Below, piece by piece: positions 1 to 6,736 of a stretch of DNA of 22,356 nucleotides; the first letter of the stretch is position 1, and each line of letters starts with the position of its first letter. Where the stretch lies: NCBI GenBank assembly GCA_002361175.1, contig DESG01000115.1, positions 1 to 22,356 of the forward strand. The letters are read 5' to 3'. A program made the position numbers and the translations under genes. This DNA is from Lachnoclostridium sp. UBA3320. Lineage in GTDB: Bacteria > Bacillota > Clostridia > Lachnospirales > Lachnospiraceae. The notes under the pieces were generated by a model. The model had not been told where the DNA came from. It saw only the letters and a list, made by a program, of their open reading frames with translations, and ran no database searches.

Positions 1-186
1 CATACGGATTATTACATGCTTACCAATATTGGACAAATACTTGTCGCAATGGCAGTGTTACAAAGCAAAATGCTTCTGTACTATTTGCCGTTTCTGTTAA
101 TAGCTGGTGTTGTGGCAGGAATGGTAGTAGGTATAGTTGGCGCCATATTGGTAAAAAGATTAAGATATACAGATACAAATATGTAA
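1..186 (+). CDS. C-terminal end of a polytopic membrane protein, possibly Gx/heptaprenyl-synthase-component-I type transporter (partial)
   Basis: The reading frame is open from the left edge and ends at TAA 184-186, giving 61 residues; the start lies outside the window. The visible part has two hydrophobic stretches. The second is glycine/valine-rich (GVVAGMVVGIVGAIL) and is followed by a basic VKRLRY tail, as expected for the last helix of a polytopic protein. The segment NIGQILVAMAVL followed by YYLPFLLIAG resembles the C-terminal half of the Gx transporter family (annotated as heptaprenyl diphosphate synthase component I, an ECF-type S component). The family call comes from recalled pattern similarity only. 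That it is an integral membrane protein is much safer. A strong hairpin terminator follows immediately. Confidence 0.6.
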   Translation, partial: HTDYYMLTNIGQILVAMAVLQSKMLLYYLPFLLIAGVVAGMVVGIVGAILVKRLRYTDTNM

Positions 187-191
187 AAAGT

Positions 192-236
192 AAAAAGGCG
201 TTAGGTAACATATTATAATTACTTAATGCCTTTTTT
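192..236 (+). terminator. Intrinsic terminator, probably bidirectional
   Basis: A 16-bp stem pairs 192-207 (AAAAAGGCGTTAGGTA) with 220-235, using two G-T wobbles and a 12-nt loop. It runs straight into a T-rich tract (TTTTTTGTTTTTT). The left arm is A-rich, so the reverse strand also ends in T residues. It therefore probably also terminates the minus-strand gene ending at 256. Confidence 0.85.
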
Positions 237-255
237 GTTTTTTATGTCATATGTA

Positions 256-732
256 TTAAGTTTCATTTTTTAAATCAAAATTCATTCCTGTAACACTTGC
301 AGCATCTGCACCTTTAAAACTTTTTCCATAAGGATTTTCTTCGTTATACTTAATCTGAGTTCTTGTCTCACCACCAGATACATAACTTCTGCCGCATTCA
401 GGACATATAGAAGTTTTAATGCGCACACTTGCTTGTACAACTTCACCATTTTTATTAGCAGCTTCTTTATATGCATTGCCAACGTGTTCCTGTTCATGTG
501 CCATTACTGCAGATGCAGCAGATTCTGGTGAAATATGCGCTGGTGATTTAAAAGACACCATTTCATCAGAACCATCTTGATATTTTCTGTTCGCACATGT
601 TTCACATTCTATTTTGCCAGAACGTACCATTTGTTTGATAGTAGCTTTGTCATATCCATAATCTTGTGCCTGTGATACTGTATGTGGTACAGATTGTGGT
701 ATATTAATATTACTTATTCCGCTTATTTGCAT
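256..732 (-). CDS. Small HEXXH zincin-like protein with two CXXC knuckles (SprA-related type)
   Basis: This 158-residue protein has no signal peptide or membrane segment. It carries CETC at residues 43-46, HEQEH at 79-83 inside the context AVMAHEQEHVGNA, and CPEC at 110-113. HEXXH is the hallmark of zinc metallopeptidases, and the two CXXC pairs probably form a structural zinc site around it. The arrangement matches what I recall of the SprA-related putative metallopeptidase family in Firmicutes, but proteolytic activity is inferred. The start at 732 follows an AAAGGAA ribosome site. It lies only 21 nt downstream of the fucosidase stop, so the two are probably co-transcribed. No substrate can be named. 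An inactive zinc-binding structural protein is also possible. Confidence 0.7.
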   Translation of the reverse strand: MQISGISNINIPQSVPHTVSQAQDYGYDKATIKQMVRSGKIECETCANRKYQDGSDEMVSFKSPAHISPESAASAVMAHEQEHVGNAYKEAANKNGEVVQASVRIKTSICPECGRSYVSGGETRTQIKYNEENPYGKSFKGADAASVTGMNFDLKNET

Positions 733-753
733 AAATTAATCATTCCTTTCATA

Positions 754-2226
754 TCAATCTACAATAATTTTAAATATTACAGGATATTTAGATTGCACCT
801 TTTTAGTTTTAATATGCAAACCTTTTTCACTGCGGCAAAATGTTGGCTTTTCATCAAACCCTAACACTTCAACGTCTTTTATAATACCGTGGAATAATGG
901 AAGGTGGCTTGCATCTGCTTCTTTTAAACGCTGTATGGTGACTTCTCCGTTTTCTGGATATTTTAAAACTGCCGCATACAGATAACCATTATTTACAGTA
1001 AAGCGAATATCCTCTGAGGTGTAATTCTTCTCTGAGCCATCAGCAAATTGCCCTTCTTGAATTTTTGTTGGTCCTTCTGAGGAATATCTCCATATATTAG
1101 CTTTATAAATTGCTTCACCATTTACTTTAAGCCATTTTCCTATTTCAAGTAAAATGTTTTTATCCTCATCAGGGATTGTGCCATCTGCTTTTGGACCGAT
1201 ATTTAAAAGCAGTCTGCCGTTTTTACTTACAATATCAACAAGGTCGCAAATAATTTCGCTTACTTCTTTATAGTTATTATTTTTAGTATAACACCATGAA
1301 TTTCTCGCAACTGCTGTATCAGTCTGCCATATAAATGGCTTTGCCTCAGCAAATTGACCACGCTCTATATCAACTACTGCAGTGCCAAACATAAATGCAT
1401 CATGTTTGTAATTTATAACCCCTCCGCCCCACTTCCTAGCACAGTTATAATAGTATGCTGCAAATTTTTTTAGATATGGTTTTATTGCACTATGCTGAAT
1501 CCACCAATCGAAATATACAATTTTCGGCTGAAATCTGTCTACAATTTCACAGCAGCGCACAAGCCAATCTTCTAAAAATTCCTGCGATGGCGTTGGTTTG
1601 GAGAATAAATCATAATGACTTGGTTCAGGCATTGCAGGATAATAAAAATCACCGTACTTCTCATTATCAGTTATATCACTTTCAAATTCTCTGCCATGCC
1701 CCATAAAAAACCAATGCTCAGCCCTGTGAGATGACGCACCATTTATAATACCGCACTTTTTAGCTTCCTCCGATAATTCACCTATAATATCTCTTTTTGG
1801 TCCCATTTCATATGCGTTCCATTTTGATACATCGCTTTTATACATTTGGAAACCATCATGGTGCTCTGCAACAGGAACAATATACTGCGCTCCTGCTGTT
1901 TTAAATAAATCAACCCATTCTTTAGCATTAAACTTCTCTGCTTTAAACATAGGAATAAAATTCTTATATCCAAAATCTTTGTGAACTCCATATGTTTTTA
2001 TATGATGTTCGTATTCTTTAGAGCCTTGTATGTACATATTTCTTGAATACCATTCGTTGCCAAATGCAGGAACAGAATAAAGACCCCAGTGAATAAAAAT
2101 TCCAAATTTGCTGTCTTTATACCAATCTGGCACACGATACTGTGACAGTGATTGCCATGTGTCCTTAAATTGTCCATTTTTTATGGTTTCATCTATTTTT
2201 TTCAAGTATTCTTTAACCAGCTTCAT
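754..2226 (-). CDS. Alpha-L-fucosidase, glycoside hydrolase family 29
   Basis: This 490-residue enzyme hydrolyses terminal alpha-L-fucose by a retaining mechanism. GH29 landmarks are clear: FGIFIHWGLYSVP at 41-53, EHHDGF at 121-126, the nucleophile region VYFDWW with Asp240, LLLNIGPKADGTIP at 339-352 and WLKVNGEAIY at 365-374. A C-terminal beta-rich domain follows from about residue 380. No signal peptide is visible, so it probably acts in the cytoplasm on imported fucosylated glycans such as host mucin fragments. The acid/base glutamate of GH29 is poorly conserved and I cannot assign it. ATG 2226 follows an AAGAAAGGAA ribosome site, and a consensus promoter lies at 2277-2305. No fucose uptake or catabolic genes are adjacent. 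Confidence 0.93.
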   Translation of the reverse strand: MKLVKEYLKKIDETIKNGQFKDTWQSLSQYRVPDWYKDSKFGIFIHWGLYSVPAFGNEWYSRNMYIQGSKEYEHHIKTYGVHKDFGYKNFIPMFKAEKFNAKEWVDLFKTAGAQYIVPVAEHHDGFQMYKSDVSKWNAYEMGPKRDIIGELSEEAKKCGIINGASSHRAEHWFFMGHGREFESDITDNEKYGDFYYPAMPEPSHYDLFSKPTPSQEFLEDWLVRCCEIVDRFQPKIVYFDWWIQHSAIKPYLKKFAAYYYNCARKWGGGVINYKHDAFMFGTAVVDIERGQFAEAKPFIWQTDTAVARNSWCYTKNNNYKEVSEIICDLVDIVSKNGRLLLNIGPKADGTIPDEDKNILLEIGKWLKVNGEAIYKANIWRYSSEGPTKIQEGQFADGSEKNYTSEDIRFTVNNGYLYAAVLKYPENGEVTIQRLKEADASHLPLFHGIIKDVEVLGFDEKPTFCRSEKGLHIKTKKVQSKYPVIFKIIVD

Positions 2227-2276
2227 AAAATTTCCTTTCTTTTTCTAAGTCTTAAAATAATTATATTATTATTAAA

Positions 2277-2305
2277 ATAGTAATATTGCAGAGCAGTGTT
2301 GTCAA
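2277..2305 (-). promoter_or_regulatory. Sigma-A promoter of the fucosidase operon
   Basis: Read on the minus strand, TTGACA (2305-2300) is separated by exactly 17 nt from TACTAT (2282-2277). This gives a -35 match of 6/6 and a -10 match of 5/6. It lies about 50 nt upstream of the fucosidase start. No operator-like palindrome is obvious next to it. Confidence 0.75.
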
Positions 2306-2324
2306 GAGCAAAATAAAAATGGTT

Positions 2325-3170
2325 TTATTCTTTAATTACAGTACAAATACCAGAATTTGAGTGTACTTTTTTGTCTGATTGTGTGTGTTCCTCAAACTCT
2401 TGTTGGCTATACTTTTTAATTCCTGTCAGAGTTCCGTTTCCAGAGCTATTAAGATTTGCAAAATCACGAACTGTATAGATATCTATTGTTCCGCCATTTG
2501 CACTTTCAAAAGTACGCATTGTACCTTTAAATTTGCCACCTGTTAGACTTTCTCCATTGGAAGTTAAGATATCTCTGAAAAAGCGAACTTTTTCATCATG
2601 TAAATACCACTGGTCATTTTTTGCGTCATAAGTGACATCAAAGGCTTCATATTCCTTAGCCACAGCTTGACGTTCTTTTGTAGAAATTGGTTCATCGTTT
2701 TTGGCAGTCATTTGAGCAGGTGGATTTTTAAGTGCTTCTACATCTCTGGAAGCAAACTCTTCTTTTGTAAATTCTTTTATCCCGACTAATTTTCCACTGG
2801 GGTCAAAAGAGCCATCATTAGAACGGACAAAACTACTTAGGTCACGGACAGCATAGACATCTACCACACCATTTTCATTGAAAAAATCATTTCCTACTTG
2901 CCCTACATCTGGAATCGTATAGTAGTCCTCGAAATATCGTACTAACTTGCCATTATACGTAAGTTCATTTTTACTGGCATTATATGCCAATCCAAATTGC
3001 TTATAAGGTTTAAAGATTTCCTTATAAGTGATTTCGCTGTCTTCTTTGCCATCCCATTCAGCAAGATAGGTAATATTAGCAGTTTGTGCTGCTTTTATAC
3101 TACATACAGTTAAGCCTCCTACAATCAATATACCACAAATAGCAGATACAAAATATTTTTGTTTTTTCAT
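2325..3170 (-). CDS. Secreted or membrane-anchored protein with two tandem homologous domains; two-component-system target
   Basis: This 281-residue protein has an N-terminal signal (KK, then a hydrophobic core at about 7-22, with possible cleavage near 27) and is then soluble, so it is likely extracytoplasmic. It contains an internal duplication. Residues about 55-139 (GLAYNASKNELTYNGKLVRYF ... DVYAVRDL ... GKLVGIKEFTKEEF) match about 174-259 (DVTYDAKNDQWYLHDEKVRFF ... DIYTVRDF ... GTLTGIKKYSQQEF). Each unit runs: degenerate YD.K.D.WY, VRFF, D.Y.VRD, G.L.GIK, then an acidic end. I recall similar units near M56/BlaR1-like sensors of Clostridia, but name no function. The gene lies 77 nt downstream of the sensor-kinase stop and has its own repeat-bearing promoter, so it is probably the system's target or accessory sensor. 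Confidence 0.75.
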   Translation of the reverse strand: MKKQKYFVSAICGILIVGGLTVCSIKAAQTANITYLAEWDGKEDSEITYKEIFKPYKQFGLAYNASKNELTYNGKLVRYFEDYYTIPDVGQVGNDFFNENGVVDVYAVRDLSSFVRSNDGSFDPSGKLVGIKEFTKEEFASRDVEALKNPPAQMTAKNDEPISTKERQAVAKEYEAFDVTYDAKNDQWYLHDEKVRFFRDILTSNGESLTGGKFKGTMRTFESANGGTIDIYTVRDFANLNSSGNGTLTGIKKYSQQEFEEHTQSDKKVHSNSGICTVIKE

Positions 3171-3202
3171 AAAACATCCTTCCTTTCTTTGAATATATCT
3201 AA

Positions 3203-3247
3203 ATGATAACAGTTTTCTTTGTGATATATTTGTGATTTGTTTGTGAT
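3203..3247 (-). promoter_or_regulatory. Promoter with three 11-bp-spaced direct repeats, probable response-regulator binding array
   Basis: On the plus strand TTTGTGAT occurs at 3218-3225, 3229-3236 and 3240-3247, which is ATCACAAA three times on the minus strand with a constant period of 11 bp. The copy nearest the gene is followed by 6 nt and then TGT-TATCAT (3211-3203), an extended -10. OmpR/PhoB-family regulators typically bind tandem half-sites with 10-11 bp spacing, so this is the probable binding array of the adjacent regulator. The array begins immediately after the sensor-kinase stop codon. Confidence 0.75.
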
Positions 3248-4690
3248 TTATGTGTAGTTACAAAATGGCAATTCAAAGAAAAATTTAACACCGTTTTCTG
3301 TATTACAGACATTACAGTAACTATTATGTTGTTGTAAAATTTTTTGTACAATATAAAGCCCTAGACCACTTCCTCCAGTTTGGCGGCTGCGTGCTGTGTC
3401 AATTCTATAAAAAGCTTCAAATAGTTTGGGAATCGTTTCCTCTTGAATATGTGTACCGCTATTTTCTATGGAAAATAAATAATTATCTTGCTGTTTTTTA
3501 ACTATAATATAAACTACGGCTTCTTTAGGAGAGTATTTTATGGCATTGCCAATTAAATTTGAAAACACTTTTTCCATAAGGAGCTTATTTGCATTTATTA
3601 TAACTGGTGTCAAAAAATCAGAACTTATCTGCAACTCTTTACTTACTATTAAATCTTCTGTATCAGCTAGATACTTTTTTATTAGAGGAATACAATCAAA
3701 CTTCTCTGTTTTAAAGTCAGAATTGGGTGTCTGTAATCTTGAAATTGTCAACAGGTCATATACCATAGATTCAAGAGTTTGTGTGACACCAAGCGATCGC
3801 AAAAGGTATTTTTCCCTGTCTTTATATACTCCTATTCCAAGTAGCATACCCTCTAACTGTCCTTTAATAATAGTAATAGGTGTTTTTAGTTCATGCGATG
3901 CAGCAGAGAAAAAATCTATTTGTGCCTGTTCTAATGCTTTTTCATGTTTAATATCAGCTTTAAGTTTTGTATTTGCTTTTTTTAAATCATTTAATGCGGT
4001 CTGTAAATTCTTAGACAGCATGTTAAGGCTTTTTTCCAAAATTCCAAGCTCATCTATTCGCCGTTCATTCACTTGCCACTCTAAATGTAAATCAGACATT
4101 TGCTCTGATACACGGCTAATTTCTAATACTGGTTTTGTAATTATTACAGAATAAAACCATGAAACAGCGAGGGAAATAATTAAAATTAAAATTAACAACA
4201 GTGGAAATACATTCAAGAAAGATTGTCGCAGCTGGATAATTTGTCCTGCTTTACCATAGACAATAAGCATATAACGTTGTTTGCTATCTGAAAAAGAGAA
4301 ATAGTAATGGTTCGACAGGATGGGGCTATTTTCTTCATAATCGTATTCCGCAACGCTTTCTTCTGCAACATTTGCAATATATTCGTTATGAACCTGTTCT
4401 GAAGGTAGCGAGATCAAGCTGCCATTTTCATTATATAATTCAATAGAATTTATTTCCATGTTTTGAAAAAACTGGTCAAATAAACCTCCACTATCCGCAA
4501 AAGTCACTTTCTCTAACTCAGCAATAAAACTTTTTGTCTGTTCATCTAAAAATGTGTTTAATCTATTAGAATAGGTCTGCGGCATAAGCCAAGCCAACAA
4601 GCCAAACACTAACAACGATATACATAACAGCATAATTGATGTAATAATACAAACTTTTGCAGACAGGCTACTTCTAATTTTCTTTATCAA
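3248..4690 (-). CDS. Membrane sensor histidine kinase of an OmpR-type two-component system
   Basis: Using the TTG start at 4690, the protein has 480 residues. TM1 is at about 12-35, followed by an extracytoplasmic domain of about 120 residues, TM2 at about 160-183, a HAMP linker at about 184-236 and HisKA with the phosphoacceptor His266 in SHELKTP. The HATPase domain has the N-box NLIGNAIKYS (378-387) and the G-box GGSGLGLYIV (439-448). I chose TTG 4690 because GAGGAG (4708-4703) lies upstream, the overlap with the regulator gene shrinks to 17 nt and the protein then starts MIKKIRSSLSAK just before TM1. An in-frame TTG at 4729 would add 13 implausible residues. It phosphorylates the regulator encoded just upstream. 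The signal is unknown, perhaps envelope stress or a cationic peptide. Confidence 0.93.
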   Translation of the reverse strand: MIKKIRSSLSAKVCIITSIMLLCISLLVFGLLAWLMPQTYSNRLNTFLDEQTKSFIAELEKVTFADSGGLFDQFFQNMEINSIELYNENGSLISLPSEQVHNEYIANVAEESVAEYDYEENSPILSNHYYFSFSDSKQRYMLIVYGKAGQIIQLRQSFLNVFPLLLILILIISLAVSWFYSVIITKPVLEISRVSEQMSDLHLEWQVNERRIDELGILEKSLNMLSKNLQTALNDLKKANTKLKADIKHEKALEQAQIDFFSAASHELKTPITIIKGQLEGMLLGIGVYKDREKYLLRSLGVTQTLESMVYDLLTISRLQTPNSDFKTEKFDCIPLIKKYLADTEDLIVSKELQISSDFLTPVIINANKLLMEKVFSNLIGNAIKYSPKEAVVYIIVKKQQDNYLFSIENSGTHIQEETIPKLFEAFYRIDTARSRQTGGSGLGLYIVQKILQQHNSYCNVCNTENGVKFFFELPFCNYT

Positions 4691-5342
4691 TTTTATATCC
4701 CACTCCTCTAATTGTCTGGATAAAGTCAATCTGTAACTTCTTTCTTAAATTTTTGATATGTGTATCAACAACACGCTCATCTCCATAAAAATCATACTGC
4801 CACAATTTATTTAACAGGTTTTGTCGTGTCATTACTCGCCCTTGGTGCATAAGAAGTTCCCGAAGCACTTCAAATTCACGCTGCGTTAGTTCATAACTAT
4901 TTCCATCTATAGTTGCAGTATAACCATCCAAATCCAAAGTAAGATTTTGGTAACAGATTTTTTGATTCTCGCCTTTTTGTCCGTTGCTGCGTCTTAAAAC
5001 AGCAGCTATTTTTCTTACCAAAACAGGCATTGAAAAGGGCTTAGTGATATAATCATCAACCTGCAAATCCAGCCCTCTTATCTGTTCTTTTTCACCATTT
5101 AATGCAGTCAGCATAATAATTGGAATCTGTGATTTTCTACGTATCAATTCACAGACTGAAAAACCATCAATTTTGGGGAGCATAACATCTAACAGTATCA
5201 AATCAAATTGTTTTTCTGAAAAAATGCTAATAGCTTGTGCACCATCATTTGCAACAGCTACTTCATAACCAGCTTCCTGTAAAAAATTTTGTAAAAGCTC
5301 CCTAATATCAAAGTCGTCCTCGACAACTAAAATTTTTTGCAT
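4674..5342 (-). CDS. OmpR/PhoB-family response regulator
   Basis: This 222-residue protein has a receiver domain (1-115) with the acidic pocket E8/D9/D10, phosphoacceptor Asp52 in LLDVMLP, Thr79 and Lys101 (TKPF). It is followed by a winged-helix DNA-binding domain (about 125-220) with the typical end VDTHIKNLRKKL ... IRGVGYKI. ATG 5342 has a strong GGAGGTGG ribosome site. The gene is first in an operon with the sensor kinase, and their ends overlap. Its promoter carries the same module as the gene at 2325-3170, so positive autoregulation plus control of that target is likely. It would act as a dimer on direct repeats. The physiological stimulus cannot be read from sequence. Confidence 0.95.
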   Translation of the reverse strand: MQKILVVEDDFDIRELLQNFLQEAGYEVAVANDGAQAISIFSEKQFDLILLDVMLPKIDGFSVCELIRRKSQIPIIMLTALNGEKEQIRGLDLQVDDYITKPFSMPVLVRKIAAVLRRSNGQKGENQKICYQNLTLDLDGYTATIDGNSYELTQREFEVLRELLMHQGRVMTRQNLLNKLWQYDFYGDERVVDTHIKNLRKKLQIDFIQTIRGVGYKIDKEN

Positions 5343-5360
5343 TATACCACCTCCACAGTA

Positions 5361-5383
5361 AGTATAGCATAATATTTTGTGAT
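5361..5383 (-). promoter_or_regulatory. Autoregulated promoter of the response-regulator operon
   Basis: On the minus strand ATCACAAA (5383-5376) is followed by 6 nt, then TGC-TATACT (5369-5361), an extended -10. The order and spacing equal those of the promoter at 3203-3225. A degenerate second half-site (ATCTACAC) lies about 12 bp further upstream. There is no recognisable -35 element, as expected for an activator-dependent promoter. Confidence 0.65.
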
Positions 5384-5478
5384 TAAAGTGTAGATTTTAA
5401 TATTTTTAGAATCTTTTTAACTCTGAATATTATAATTAAAAATATTAGATACTTTTTGTAGCAAAATCGCTGATAATA

Positions 5479-5487
5479 TGCTAAAAT
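5479..5487 (+). promoter_or_regulatory. Candidate extended -10 promoter for the ATPase/TOPRIM pair
   Basis: TG-C-TAAAAT at 5479-5487 is an extended -10 element in very AT-rich DNA, with no good -35 at 17 nt. If used, it leaves an untranslated leader of about 105 nt before the ATG at 5600. TATA-like sequences just before the ribosome site (5571-5586) are too close to the start codon to serve. Confidence 0.35.
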
Positions 5488-5599
5488 CAAAAAGTAGAGA
5501 TAAAAACACAGCGTAAGTGATAAGAGATAGTGAGTAACTGAGAACAAATGGTATTTTTCTTCCATTATTTGTATATTATATATAATGGAGGAATACAAC

Positions 5600-6736
5600 A
5601 TGAATGAAAGGATAGAATACGTGAAAATACGGTGGATAGAATTTGAAAATTTGAAGACAGGTCTTCAAATTGAAAGGATAAATTTTAACAAAGATATTAC
5701 CTTATTAGTCGGATTATCTGGTGTGGGAAAAACGCAAATTCTTAATGTGGTGGAATATTCATTGAACCTTGCGGTTGATAAGAATATAATTTTACATCCT
5801 TATCGTGTTGGAATAGGCATTTTAATTGATAACAATGAGTATGAATGGTTTTATGAAATTAATGAGATAAATAAAAATGAATTAATCATCAATGGAGAAA
5901 GCGGGTATGAATTTTCATTTGAAAAACTTTTGTGTAATGGAAAAATTATTTTTGAAAGAAAGAATGAAAAGGTAAGTATAATTGGATATGATAAAGTTCC
6001 ACAGCCAAAAAAAGATGAAAGTTTAATTTTGCAGTATTCGGAAGATGAAAATTTTGAAATTCTGATTTCTGGAATTCGTAAATTGTATTCTGTAGAAATT
6101 GAATTAGCAATTAGAGGAGGAATTCAAAGTAAGAGTTTTAACCGTTTAAAATTTAAAGTGATAGATACAATTAAAAATGAAAAAAATGTAGAATTTAAAA
6201 TATTTAGCCATCTTCCAGTAGCATTAAAATTGTATATTGCAAAAAGATATTATTCCGAGTTATATATTAAAATTTTTGATGCCGTGAAGGAATTATTTAC
6301 TGAAATCGAAGACATAGATGTAGAGGAAGATAGTATAAGAGAAATATATTTAGTATCTATTCAGGTATATGGCAAAAGATTATTACAACATGATATTTCA
6401 AATGGAATGTTAAAAACCATATATTACATTGTTGAATTGTTTACAATGTCCAAAGATTCTCTAGTGCTAATTGATGAATTTGAAAATGGTTTAGGAGTGA
6501 ATTGTATTGATTTGCTTTCTGAAATGATGTTATCAGAACGAAATGACCTTCAATTTATTATAACTAGTCATCATCCTAAAATTATTAATGCTATTGATAA
6601 GGATAAATGGAGAATTATTGATAGAGATAATTGCATAGTAAAAAATAATGGTAGTTTTGACTATGGAATAGGAAATAGTCAACATGATGCCTATTTCAAT
6701 TTGATAAATAGATGGGAATTTGAGGGGAAGATATGA
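5600..6736 (+). CDS. AAA/ABC-type ATPase, first gene of a putative two-gene defence module
   Basis: This 378-residue cytoplasmic ATPase starts at ATG 5600, which has GGAGG at 5587-5591 with 8-nt spacing. An upstream in-frame ATG at 5585 overlaps that ribosome site and is less likely. It has Walker A (GLSGVGKT, 38-45), an ABC-like signature region (DISNGMLKT, 265-273), Walker B (SLVLIDEFENGL, 287-298, with Asp292/Glu293) and a switch histidine region (TSHHP, 322-326). This layout is that of AAA_15/AAA_21-type ATPases of OLD, PARIS and Abi systems, with a long insert between the Walker motifs. It overlaps the next gene by 4 nt (ATGA). The DNA is visibly more AT-rich than the housekeeping genes around it, suggesting transfer. 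The defence role is inferred from the pairing with a TOPRIM-like gene. Confidence 0.85.
   Translation: MNERIEYVKIRWIEFENLKTGLQIERINFNKDITLLVGLSGVGKTQILNVVEYSLNLAVDKNIILHPYRVGIGILIDNNEYEWFYEINEINKNELIINGESGYEFSFEKLLCNGKIIFERKNEKVSIIGYDKVPQPKKDESLILQYSEDENFEILISGIRKLYSVEIELAIRGGIQSKSFNRLKFKVIDTIKNEKNVEFKIFSHLPVALKLYIAKRYYSELYIKIFDAVKELFTEIEDIDVEEDSIREIYLVSIQVYGKRLLQHDISNGMLKTIYYIVELFTMSKDSLVLIDEFENGLGVNCIDLLSEMMLSERNDLQFIITSHHPKIINAIDKDKWRIIDRDNCIVKNNGSFDYGIGNSQHDAYFNLINRWEFEGKI

Noticed and set aside
2308..2325. AATAAAA/TTTTATT hairpin after the duplicated-domain gene as a terminator
   Set aside because: The stem is entirely A-T and short, with only a brief T-run; it is too weak to call.
3218..3247. 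Short CRISPR-like repeat array
   Set aside because: The repeats are 8 bp with 3-bp gaps and sit at a promoter. They fit regulator half-sites, not CRISPR repeats.
3540..4154. A 204-codon plus-strand open frame inside the sensor kinase gene
   Set aside because: It lies wholly antisense to the HisKA/HATPase domains, has no ribosome site and shows no recognisable family.
4674..4729. Start of the sensor kinase at TTG 4729
   Set aside because: It would give a 56-nt overlap with the regulator gene and an extra acidic segment. TTG 4690 has a GAGGAG site upstream and gives a normal N-terminus before TM1.
5383..5601. A 72-codon hydrophobic minus-strand open frame between the regulator and ATPase genes, with two possible membrane helices
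   Set aside because: Neither possible ATG (5601, 5565) has a ribosome site. The composition (Phe, Ile, Leu, Tyr, Lys) is what AT-rich noncoding DNA gives by chance. A small membrane toxin cannot be fully excluded.
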